Shown here: positions 36,341 to 44,389 of the stretch, piece by piece
Layout: the number at the start of each line of letters is the position of its first letter
Position numbering within the stretch: the stretch's first letter is position 1
Source of the DNA: Halomarina salina
GTDB taxonomy: Archaea > Halobacteriota > Halobacteria > Halobacteriales > Haloarculaceae
Length of the DNA: 64,000 bases
Assembly: GCF_023074835.1 (NCBI RefSeq)
Contig: NZ_JALLGW010000002.1
Coordinates: 124,001 to 188,000, forward strand
Reading direction: 5' to 3'
The notes under the pieces: model-generated
What the model was told of the DNA's origin: nothing
The model's input: the letters and a program-made list of their open reading frames with translations, nothing else
The model's database searches: none
Made by a program: the position numbers and the translations under genes

Positions 36341-37425
36341 TGTTGGTGGGTCTCGTAGTCGAGTACTGCGGTCGCGATGCGGTCGACGTCCGCGTCCGAC
36401 AGTCCGGGGTGGACCGGGAGCGAGAGGACGTGGTCCGCGAGGTGCTCCGTGATGGGAGCGCTGTGGTCGACGTGGTGGTACGCTGGCTGCTCGTGGATGG
36501 GCGTCGGGTAGTACACCGCCGAGTCGACGCCCGCCTCCGCGAGGTGGTCGGCGAGGCCTGTCCGGTCGTCCGACCGGACCGTGTACTGGTGGTAGGCGTG
36601 GTCGAACCCCGGCGGGGTGGACGGCGTGAGGATCGAGCTATCGGCGAGCGCCTCGTCGAGGCGCGCCGCGTTCGCCCGGCGGATGTCCACCAGCGTCGGG
36701 AGGCGGTCGAGCTGGACGCGGCCGATAGCGGCCGCGAGACTCGTCATCCGGAAGTTGTGGCCGACCTCGACGTGCTCGTACCCCTCGGACGACCGGCCGT
36801 GGTTGACGTACCGGGCGGCTCGGTCCGCCACGGTCTGGCGGTCGGTGACGACCATGCCGCCCTCGCCCGTGGTCATGTTCTTCGTCGGGTAGAACGAGAA
36901 ACAGGCGACGTCGCCGAACGACCCGACGGGGTCGCCGTCGTAGCGTGCGCCGTGCGCCTGTGCGGCGTCCTCGACGAGGGGGACGTCGTACTCGTCGGCG
37001 AGTCGGCGGAGCGGCCCCACGTCGCTCGGCAGGCCGTAGAGGTGGACCGTGAGGATGGCGTCGACGGATGGTCCCGTCTCCAGCCGGTGTTCGACGGCCG
37101 TCGGGTCGAGGTTGTACGTCTCCGGGTCGACGTCGGCGAACACCGGCGTCGCACCGACCAGCCGAATCGCGTTGGCGCTGGCGACGAACGAGAACGGCGT
37201 CGTCAGGACGTAGTCGCCCGGCCCGATGCCGAGCGCGTGGAGGGCGGTGTGGAGCGCGGTCGTCCCGTTCGACGTGGCGACGCCGTGTTCGACGCCACAG
37301 AACTCGCTGAACTCCTCCTCGAACGTCCGGACCTCGGGGCCGTCGGCGAGGCGGCCCGACTCCAGGACGTCCCTGACGCGGGCGACCTCCTCCGGCCCGA
37401 CCGACGGGTCTGCGATGTCGATCAT
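36337..37425 (-). CDS. wbpE: DegT/DnrJ/EryC1 aminotransferase, WbpE/WlbC-like
   Basis: 362 residues. PLP-type: TSNGTTALHTALHALGIGPGDYV, VEDAAQAHGARYDG, the Schiff-base Lys in FYPTKNMTTGEGGMVVT, and YHQYTVRSDDRTG. In the WbpE role it would aminate the 3-keto group of the uronic acid. ATG at 37425; a 4-base overlap with the acetyltransferase gene's stop. Confidence 0.87.
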   Translation of the reverse strand: MIDIADPSVGPEEVARVRDVLESGRLADGPEVRTFEEEFSEFCGVEHGVATSNGTTALHTALHALGIGPGDYVLTTPFSFVASANAIRLVGATPVFADVDPETYNLDPTAVEHRLETGPSVDAILTVHLYGLPSDVGPLRRLADEYDVPLVEDAAQAHGARYDGDPVGSFGDVACFSFYPTKNMTTGEGGMVVTDRQTVADRAARYVNHGRSSEGYEHVEVGHNFRMTSLAAAIGRVQLDRLPTLVDIRRANAARLDEALADSSILTPSTPPGFDHAYHQYTVRSDDRTGLADHLAEAGVDSAVYYPTPIHEQPAYHHVDHSAPITEHLADHVLSLPVHPGLSDADVDRIATAVLDYETHQQ

Positions 37426-38141
37426 CCGAGCCTGTTCTCCGTTCCGAACCCGTCGGGGAGTGGGCGGACCTCGCCGGGGGCACCGACGACGAGCGACCCG
37501 GGCGGCACGTCGCGGGTGACGACGGCACCGGCGGCGACGAACGCTCCCTCCCCGACGGTGATACCCGGCAGGACGGTCGCGTTGGCGCCGATGGAGACGT
37601 CGTCTTCCAGCGTCGGCCCGACGAGTTCGACCTCCTCCCTGATGGGGTACGGGTCGTTCGTGAACACCGCACCGGGACCGACGAACACCCGGTCGCCGAG
37701 CGTGGAGTTCCGCGGGATGTAGACGCCCGTCTGGAGGCTGACGTTCGAGCCGACCGTCGAGTCGCCGTCGACGACCGCGTTCGTCCCGACGAGCACGCCG
37801 TCGCCGATGTCTGTCTCCTCCCGGACGAGCGCGTTGTGACCGGTCGTGAAGTCGTCACCGGCCGCCACGTCGGTGTAAATCACGCTCCCGCTCCGGACGG
37901 TCGCGCCGTCCCCGAGTCGGGCGGGGTCCGTCCAGCCGTCGTACGGATGGCCGACGGTCGCCGATGCTGCTATCGTACACCCGCGGCCGATGACGCGTTT
38001 CGTCAGGTGGTCATCACAGGATCCGAGCCAGTTCGCTTCCGCCCGGTCGTCGTGGCTCGACTGCTCCGCGGCCGCATCGTCGTGTCGGTTCTCACTCATG
38101 GTTGGTCTCATCCCCAGACTCGCGGAGATGTTCGGATGCAT
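37422..38141 (-). CDS. wbpD: left-handed beta-helix N-acetyltransferase, WbpD/WlbB-like
   Basis: 239 residues. Hexapeptide repeats from about residue 50 on (IGRGCTIAASATVG, LGDGATVRSGSVIY, IGDGVLVGTNAVV, VGSNVSLQTGVYI, VFVGPGAVFTND), including DVSIGANATVLPGITVGEG near the C-terminus. WbpD acetylates the 3-amino group of UDP-GlcNAc3NA. Starts at 38111 and 38099 are also in frame. A TTACAA element about 20 bases before the ATG at 38141 favours the longest form. It is first in the operon. Confidence 0.87.
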   Translation of the reverse strand: MHPNISASLGMRPTMSENRHDDAAAEQSSHDDRAEANWLGSCDDHLTKRVIGRGCTIAASATVGHPYDGWTDPARLGDGATVRSGSVIYTDVAAGDDFTTGHNALVREETDIGDGVLVGTNAVVDGDSTVGSNVSLQTGVYIPRNSTLGDRVFVGPGAVFTNDPYPIREEVELVGPTLEDDVSIGANATVLPGITVGEGAFVAAGAVVTRDVPPGSLVVGAPGEVRPLPDGFGTENRLG

Positions 38142-38290
38142 GATGGCAAACCGTCAGGATTGTAATTCCGTACCTGTCAGACACACAACATTGTTTCCAG
38201 CAGATGGAGCGATATGGGACTCTTGAGCCGGTTTCTCGTCCAGATGCCGACGTGTATAGGGCCCCGTTTCAGTCGGAAAATAGACGAGTA

Positions 38291-38297
38291 ACTAATA
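38291..38297 (+). promoter_or_regulatory. TATA box for the DUF7344 gene at 38322
   Basis: ACTAATA is centred about 28 bases before the ATG at 38322, the expected leaderless spacing. This supports the ATG at 38322 over the GTG at 38307. Confidence 0.55.
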
Positions 38298-38321
38298 CCC
38301 ACTTGCGTGACATATCTCCCG

Positions 38322-38873
38322 ATGTTGCGTTCACGACTATCCACACGCGACGGCGGGACCGACGGGGAGGAACACGCGGCGGGCGTGACCGAACACGAGA
38401 TGTTCACCACGCTCAGCAACGCGCGGCGACTCTCGGTACTCCGGTATCTCGTCGACGCCGACGAACCGACCGACCTCGGGACGCTCGTCGAGTCCGTCGC
38501 GTCCGCGGAGTTCGGGGTGCCGGTCGCGGACCTCGAACGGAAACAGGAGCGGCGCATCTACGTCGCGCTCCACCAGAACCACCTGCCGTATCTGGAGGAG
38601 ATCGGGCTCGTCGAGTGGGACCGAAGTCGCGGCATCATCTCCCTCCGGGGCGGCGAGACGGTCGAACAGTACCTCGGCGCGACCGACGCGCGGTCCGGTC
38701 GGTCGTACGGTCCCCCGCTCGCGCTCTCGATGTGCTCGCTGGGCCTCGTCGCGGGCTACCTGATGGAGTTCACCGGCGGGCTCGCCGTCTCCTCGCTGGG
38801 CGCGCTGACGGCGGTCACCGCGGCCGTGTTACTGTCGGCAGGTGCGGTCTGGACCACCGAACGACCGCACTGA
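38322..38873 (+). CDS. DUF7344 winged helix with C-terminal membrane segments
   Basis: 183 residues. The domain reads EMFTTLSNARRLSVLRYLVDADEPTDL, then ERRIYVALHQNHLPYLEEIGLVEWD (HxNHLPxLxxxGLVxWD core), followed by two membrane helices from about residue 130 to 178 (LALSMCSLGLVAGYLMEFTG and LGALTAVTAAVLLSAGAVW). It diverges from the acetyltransferase gene at 38141, and the start is chosen from box A spacing. Likely a membrane-tethered regulator paired in position with 33283. Confidence 0.85.
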   Translation: MLRSRLSTRDGGTDGEEHAAGVTEHEMFTTLSNARRLSVLRYLVDADEPTDLGTLVESVASAEFGVPVADLERKQERRIYVALHQNHLPYLEEIGLVEWDRSRGIISLRGGETVEQYLGATDARSGRSYGPPLALSMCSLGLVAGYLMEFTGGLAVSSLGALTAVTAAVLLSAGAVWTTERPH

Positions 38874-38991
38874 GTCGCCGAGTACGTAACGAGACCGGTA
38901 GACCCACGACTGACATCGCTCCACCTGCGAACACAGCACTACAGCAGAGCTACCGGTACGAGTTCGGCGACCACGCGAGGGTACCGATGCG

Positions 38992-40170
38992 TCACTGCAC
39001 GGCAGTCTCGTGCGCGGACGCGACGTCGGCACAGGCGGCGAGCAGGCGTTCCGCCGTCGCTCGCCAGGTGAACGACTCGGCGACGGCCCGGCCCGCCTGA
39101 CCCAGTTCCCGCCGCAGTTCGGGGGACGAGACGACGGTGTCGAGCCGAGCCGCGAGTCGCTCGACGTCTCCCGGCGGGACGAGCAGCGCCGACTCGCCGT
39201 CGGTGGCGTACTGCCGGACACCCGGCAGGTCGCTCGTGACCACCGGCGTGCCGCAGGCCATCGCTTCGAGGTTCACCATGCCGAACGTCTCGTTGTGCGT
39301 CGGCAGGCAGAGGACGTCCGCCGCGCGGTAGTACCCGGGCAGGTCGGCGTGCGACACCTCCCCCGCGAACGTCACGCTGTCCTCGATACCGAGCGCGCGC
39401 GCTGCCTCGGCGACCCGCTCCTCGTTCCCCCGACCGACCAGCACGAGTTCGGCCGCCGTCGACAGCGAGGCGAACGCGCGCACCAGGTCGAACACCCCTT
39501 TAGCCTCGGTGAGCAGGCCGACGAACAGGACGACCACCTCGTCGCGCTCGAACGCGGGCGCGACCGACGGCGAGAACGTCTCGACGTCGACGCCGGGGTA
39601 CGCGACGCCGTCGACCTCGACGCCGAGTTCGCTCGCGAGCGTCCGCGCGTTGACCCTCGAGTTGGCGACGGTCGCGGCCGGTCTCGACAGTCGACCGACG
39701 AGGTTCCCGCCCGCGCCCGCCCCGTCGAACGAGTGGTAGACCCGGACGACCGGCACGTCGAGGCGGTTGGTCAGCAGGAGCGTGTCGATGGCGTCGTGGG
39801 TGAGGAGGACGTCGACCTCCTCCTCGACGCGTTCGAGCGTCCCGTCTCCCCACGCGTCGAGGAAGAACGCGACCGACTCCGCGACGGACCAGGAGGCGAC
39901 CCGCTCGGAGAGGTCGACGGTGGCGGCTCCCGCCCGGCTCCGTGACGTCTCGCGGGGGACGGTCACCAGGTCCGCGTCGGATGTCGCGAGCGCGCGCGCC
40001 GGGTCGCCGTCACGAGTGACGAGCGTCGTCGGCCGGAGCGCCGCGAGTTCCGGCACCGACTCCTGGACGAACACGACGACCCCACCCGAACTCCGGACGC
40101 CGGCAGCGGGGTGGTACACCCCGACCGTGAACTCGTCGTCGACGCTCCCGGCCGTCGCGCTCCGTGTCAT
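38992..40170 (-). CDS. GT4-family glycosyltransferase
   Basis: 392 residues. GT-B fold: the N-terminal half includes TVGVYHPAAGVRSSGGVVVF and HSFDGAGAGGN. The C-terminal half has VVLFVGLLTEAKGVFDLV, VGRGNEERVAEAARALG and the donor motif PTHNETFGMVNLEAMACGTPVV (E-x7-E). Cytoplasmic. It transfers a hexose or hexosamine from a nucleotide sugar to a lipid-linked acceptor; specificity not readable. It stands alone, downstream of a DUF7344 gene in convergent orientation. Confidence 0.9.
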   Translation of the reverse strand: MTRSATAGSVDDEFTVGVYHPAAGVRSSGGVVVFVQESVPELAALRPTTLVTRDGDPARALATSDADLVTVPRETSRSRAGAATVDLSERVASWSVAESVAFFLDAWGDGTLERVEEEVDVLLTHDAIDTLLLTNRLDVPVVRVYHSFDGAGAGGNLVGRLSRPAATVANSRVNARTLASELGVEVDGVAYPGVDVETFSPSVAPAFERDEVVVLFVGLLTEAKGVFDLVRAFASLSTAAELVLVGRGNEERVAEAARALGIEDSVTFAGEVSHADLPGYYRAADVLCLPTHNETFGMVNLEAMACGTPVVTSDLPGVRQYATDGESALLVPPGDVERLAARLDTVVSSPELRRELGQAGRAVAESFTWRATAERLLAACADVASAHETAVQ

Positions 40171-40330
40171 GGCCCTCCCTCGCCCCGACGGGAGTTCGTA
40201 ACGACCCTCCTACAGGAGCCACGGCACGTGCGGTCGGTCGGGGAGCGAGAGGGAGACCGAAGGAGGGAGAGTCGGCGGGGAATCCGTTGTCGGAACTACG
40301 TGGAGTGCAGGGACGAGACGCCGAGGAACC

Positions 40331-42175
40331 TCAGTCGGCGAGTTCGGAGGGGTCGACCTCGTCGCCGTCGAGCGTGACGCTCGCGCCGCGGGAGACGTCT
40401 ATCGACGTCACCTCACCGGTGAACTCGTAGCTGTCGACGCCGCCCGCGACGAGTCCGCGCGCGGTGGAGCCGTCGATGGAGTCCTCGCTGTCCTTCGTCG
40501 CACTGTTGGCGGCGCTCTTCGAGAGGTCGCCGCTCACGGTGAAGGAGTAGTTCGCCGGCTGCCACCACTCGTCGCCGTGGACGCTGAGGACGTGCGACTC
40601 GGTGGACGCGTCGTCGTCCTCCAGGTCTGCGTCGTCGGATGCATCCTCCTCGCCGTCGTCGCTCTCGTCGCTCTGCTCGTCGTCCGACTCGTCCGCCCCG
40701 GAGTCGGACTCCGACGACTGCGCGTCGTCGGGGTAGCTCGACGGGTCGAGCGACTCGCCGTTGCGCGTCACGGTCGCCTCGTCGTCGAGCGAGAACGCCG
40801 TGAGGTCGCCGGTGAACTCGTAGCTGTCGACGCCACCGTTGACCGTCCCCTCGGCGGTCGTCTCCGAGACGTCGTCGTCGGAGTCGATGGTCGCGTCGTT
40901 GGCGGTCGTCCGTTCGAGCGAGCCACCGACGCTGAACGCGTACTCCGCGTGCCCGGAGTCGCCCGCGATGGAGAGCGTCTCGACGGCCTCGCTCCCGGCA
41001 CCGCCGTCGTCGTCGTCCTCGGGGTCCTCGCCGCTCGCTTCGCCGGAACGTCCCGAGTCGCTGCCGCGGTCGTCTCCGGAACCGCTGGAGTCGCCGTCGT
41101 TGCCGTCGTTGCCGTCGCTGCCGCCGGTCTCGCCACCGCTGCCGCCCGAGCCACCCGACCCGCCGCTGTCGTCGCCGGCGGTCGCACCGGCGGCCTCCTC
41201 CGCCGACGTGGGGACCGGACCGGGGACGGACGAGTCGGGGCTACTCCCGACGTTGCTCCCGATCTGGACGTTGTCTCCGCGCACGTCGCCCCGGACCTGC
41301 GAGTCCGCGACGTCGAGTACGGTGAGGTCGCCGTACGTGCCGTGGGTGCCCGAGACGAGCGCGCTGGCCGCGCCGTTCGTGTTCGAGTCGGTGATGTCGA
41401 TGTCGCAGTCCCGGACCGTGATGGTCTGGGAGGGGTCGCCGTAGCCCGTGTAGATGCCACGGGAGTTGACGACGCCGCTGTCGCCGCTCGACGTCGACGG
41501 GTGGGGCGGCACGTCGCCGCTGTTGACGAAGGTGCACCCGAGCACCTCCGTCCCGCCGGAGGCGATGCGCAGGTGCGCGATGTTGTTGTTCTCGAAGTGG
41601 CACGTGTCGAACGTGTAGCTACCGCCGCCGCCGTCCGTCTTGCCCGGTCCGCTGAGGCGGCCCGCGCCGGCGGCGTAGACGGCGTTGCCCGTCCAGCGGG
41701 CGACGTGGCAGTTCCGGAACGTGACGTGGCCGCTGTGGCCCGCCGACGAGCCGATGGCACCCTTCCGGACGCCGTCGTCGTGCCCGTCCCCGAGGTAGAA
41801 GTTCTCCACGAGACCGTTCCCCTCCGCGGAGAGCACGTTCGAGTACCCCCCGGAGTCGGACCCCACGTCGAACGACCCCTTCACGCCGACGTTGCGGATG
41901 GTCCAGTCGTCGCCGCTCGCGCTGAAGTGGACGTCCGCGCCGGACGCGCTCGCGTCGACGAGCAGGTTCTCCAGCGTCTCGCCACTGCCGACCGAGTACG
42001 AGCGCTCTTCGCCGCTCGACAGGGTGACCGTCTCGTACTCCGCCGCGCTCGCGGTGTCCGTCATCGTCTCGAGTGCCCCCAGCGACGCCACGGCGGCGCC
42101 GACCGTCTTCAGATAGCCGCGCCGAGGTAGTGTCGTTTGCTTGTCTCTTCCATCACTTTCCGCTCGTCGTGACAT
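40331..42175 (-). CDS. Tat-exported right-handed beta-helix protein with two C-terminal modules
   Basis: 614 residues. Tat signal LPRRGYLK at 17-24 and a hydrophobic core; likely cleavage after TASA. Residues about 45-330 form a right-handed parallel beta-helix with Asn-rich turns (FENNNIAHLRIASGG, GVVNSRGIYTGYG). A Gly/Ser/Asp linker (about 330-400) leads to two copies of an 80-residue beta module (each ending in VDSYEFTG plus a short hairpin), separated by an acidic linker. The helix resembles polysaccharide lyases and hydrolases, but no catalytic set is recognised. Paralogous to 49085. Confidence 0.88.
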   Translation of the reverse strand: MSRRAESDGRDKQTTLPRRGYLKTVGAAVASLGALETMTDTASAAEYETVTLSSGEERSYSVGSGETLENLLVDASASGADVHFSASGDDWTIRNVGVKGSFDVGSDSGGYSNVLSAEGNGLVENFYLGDGHDDGVRKGAIGSSAGHSGHVTFRNCHVARWTGNAVYAAGAGRLSGPGKTDGGGGSYTFDTCHFENNNIAHLRIASGGTEVLGCTFVNSGDVPPHPSTSSGDSGVVNSRGIYTGYGDPSQTITVRDCDIDITDSNTNGAASALVSGTHGTYGDLTVLDVADSQVRGDVRGDNVQIGSNVGSSPDSSVPGPVPTSAEEAAGATAGDDSGGSGGSGGSGGETGGSDGNDGNDGDSSGSGDDRGSDSGRSGEASGEDPEDDDDGGAGSEAVETLSIAGDSGHAEYAFSVGGSLERTTANDATIDSDDDVSETTAEGTVNGGVDSYEFTGDLTAFSLDDEATVTRNGESLDPSSYPDDAQSSESDSGADESDDEQSDESDDGEEDASDDADLEDDDASTESHVLSVHGDEWWQPANYSFTVSGDLSKSAANSATKDSEDSIDGSTARGLVAGGVDSYEFTGEVTSIDVSRGASVTLDGDEVDPSELAD

Positions 42176-42193
42176 AGCAGAACGGAAGCTGCC

Positions 42194-42201
42194 AATAAAA
42201 T
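42194..42201 (-). promoter_or_regulatory. TATA box for the beta-helix gene
   Basis: On the minus strand ATTTTATT is centred about 22-24 bases before the ATG at 42175, in an AT-rich patch. Near-leaderless. Confidence 0.5.
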
Positions 42202-42491
42202 CAGAGTTATTGCTATTTTGTCATCAACTGCTGGCCATTTGGTTACCAGATTCGAACGTGTCGGGCGATTAATGGAATTATTCAATCATTTCAGCATATC
42301 GAACGATGAACGTCGAGTCGGGACGGCGAAGAACGGTCGGCCTACAGCCCCATCGTTCGCCGTGAGACACCGATTCTGCGGTGGCGCGGGAGCCGGGACG
42401 ATCCATCGCTCCGCGGTCGGCAGTCGCTCCGCGAACCCCGTTCCTGACCGGTGGACCACGTAAACGAACCACGGGAGTCGCGTAGCCCCGT

Positions 42492-42501
42492 AATTACAAT
42501 T
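42492..42501 (+). promoter_or_regulatory. box A-like element before the asparagine-synthase-like gene
   Basis: AATTACAAT is about 30 bases before the ATG at 42527. It is followed by the inverted repeat ATTCG-N4-CGAAT. Confidence 0.45.
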
Positions 42502-42526
42502 CGACGACGAATCGTCCCCCCGCTGA

Positions 42527-44311
42527 ATGCCCGGAACTAGCCTGCTCCGCGGAGCGGTCCCGGCGGAGACGGAGTCGCTCTTCGAGAGCCTCCACTTCTC
42601 CGCGGAGTACGAGACGCGACGACGGTGGTCACGCGACGGAACGTTGCTGGCGACGACCGGCTACCCCACCTACCCGACGACGGGGTACGAGTTCGACGAC
42701 GCGCGGGTCGTCCTGGAGGGACGACTGTACGACGTCGAAGCGCCCGAGCGGGCGCTTCGGTCACTGGTCGACGCCCTCCTCGACGGCGACCGCGACGCCG
42801 TCACCGACTGGGTGCTCGACAGAGACGGCGACTTCCTCGTCACCGTCCACGACGAGGCGCGCGACGCCGTCTACCTCCTCAACGACACGTTCGCCCGGCT
42901 GCCGACGTACTACGCGACGCTGGGCGACACCGTCGTCGTCTCCCGGGAACTGAAGTTCGTCCGCGAGGTCGCCGCCCGACGCGGGGCGGCGCTGGAACTC
43001 GACTCCCTGGCCGTCGCCCAGCAGCTCCTGTTCGGCTACTGCCTCGGCCAGCGGACCGTGTTCGACGGCGTCACCTGCCTCCCCGCCGGGAGCCTCCTCA
43101 CGCTCGCCGACGGCGACGTCCGGGTCGAACGCCTCTACGAGTACGACTTCGAGGAGACGGCACACGCCGATCGGAGCGTCGAGGAGAACGCGACCGAACT
43201 CGCCGACCGGTTCCTCGCCGCCTGTGAACGGCGTGCGAGCGACGACGCGACGGACGTCCTCTCGTTGAGCGGCGGCCTCGACTCCCGGGCGGTCGGCGGG
43301 GCGTTCACCGCCCTCGACCTGCCGTACGTCACGGCGACGTTCGACAACTCCGACGAGGGCGAGAGCGACGACGCGCGCGTCGCGCGGGCCATCGCCGAGC
43401 GACTCGACGTCCCCTGGACCCGCTACTCGACGAGCGCCACCGACCGCCATCGAGAACGCCTCGTCGAGGCGAAGCAGGGGATGAACTACCTCGGGATGGC
43501 GTTCATCCTCGACTTCTTCGACCAGTTGCGCGAGGACCACGGCGCGATGCAGTACGTGACGGGCGACGGCGGCGACAAGATTCTCGTCGACCTGACGCCC
43601 GCGAAGACCCTCGGCAGTCGCGAGGCGCTCGTGGAGTACGTCGTCGACTCGAACGCGCAGTTCTCGCTCGACAGGGCGGCGGACATCGCGAACGTCTCCG
43701 CCAGCGACCTGCGCGACTCCATCGAGGAGCGACTCGACGCCTACCCGGAGTCGACGACCGCCCAGCAGTACGTCCACTTCCTCGTCTACGAGCGGGGCAT
43801 CAACTACCTCAACCACGGCGAGGACCGCAACCGGTACTTCTTCTGGAGCGTCTCGCCGTTCTACTCGCGGCCCGTCTTCGCGTACGCGATGGGTTGTCCG
43901 GACGGACAGAAGGGCGGCCGCCGCCTCTACCGGGCGTTCATCGAACGGTTCGCCCCCGACCTCGTCGACCTCGAGTACCCGAACTTCGGCGCGCCCATTA
44001 CGAGCGTCGAGTACCGCCTGAAACAGACCGCGTTCGATCTGCTGTCGCGGTACCCCGCGCTCCGCGAGTCGCTGCTCGACCGCGAGAAGATCGACGCCGA
44101 CCGCAATCTGGAGGTGCTCTCGATGATCCACGCGCACCTCCTGCAGAGCGACGTCACGCCGCTGTCGCGACGGGCGTGCATCGAGGTGACGACGAAGCCC
44201 GCGGCCTACCGGCGCACCCAGTTGCTCGAACTCCTCACGGTGCTCGCCCTGCGGAGCGACCTCGAATCGGAGCGGGAAGCGAAGCGTTCGGCCGTCTCGC
44301 CGCGGGACTGA
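42527..44311 (+). CDS. asparagine synthase-like ATP-dependent amide/amine ligase
   Basis: 594 residues. The C-terminal domain has the PP-loop SGGLDSR at 248-254 that binds ATP, and later TGDGGDKILVD. The N-terminal Ntn-like region (about 1-210) is recognisable as the glutaminase fold (DFLVTVHDEARDAVYLLND, PAGSLLTLADG), but the protein begins Met-Pro-Gly-Thr and has no Cys2 nucleophile, so glutamine hydrolysis is not expected. Such degenerate enzymes occur in polysaccharide loci with unknown acceptors. It is followed by the flippase gene. Confidence 0.88.
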   Translation: MPGTSLLRGAVPAETESLFESLHFSAEYETRRRWSRDGTLLATTGYPTYPTTGYEFDDARVVLEGRLYDVEAPERALRSLVDALLDGDRDAVTDWVLDRDGDFLVTVHDEARDAVYLLNDTFARLPTYYATLGDTVVVSRELKFVREVAARRGAALELDSLAVAQQLLFGYCLGQRTVFDGVTCLPAGSLLTLADGDVRVERLYEYDFEETAHADRSVEENATELADRFLAACERRASDDATDVLSLSGGLDSRAVGGAFTALDLPYVTATFDNSDEGESDDARVARAIAERLDVPWTRYSTSATDRHRERLVEAKQGMNYLGMAFILDFFDQLREDHGAMQYVTGDGGDKILVDLTPAKTLGSREALVEYVVDSNAQFSLDRAADIANVSASDLRDSIEERLDAYPESTTAQQYVHFLVYERGINYLNHGEDRNRYFFWSVSPFYSRPVFAYAMGCPDGQKGGRRLYRAFIERFAPDLVDLEYPNFGAPITSVEYRLKQTAFDLLSRYPALRESLLDREKIDADRNLEVLSMIHAHLLQSDVTPLSRRACIEVTTKPAAYRRTQLLELLTVLALRSDLESEREAKRSAVSPRD

Positions 44312-44389
44312 CGATGGTCGGACCCGTGCGAACACGACCGGTCGAGAACAGCTCCGTCGAGAGTCGCCCCGTCGAGAACCGCGCCGCGT

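Larger units (their letters stand above)
42176..42526. other. 351-base divergent promoter region
   Basis: AT-rich near both ends. It separates the beta-helix gene (42175) from the asparagine-synthase-like gene (42527). A plus-strand frame of 81 codons at 42218 and a minus-strand frame of 64 codons at 42472 lack domain content. Box A elements for both flanking genes are listed separately. Confidence 0.5.
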
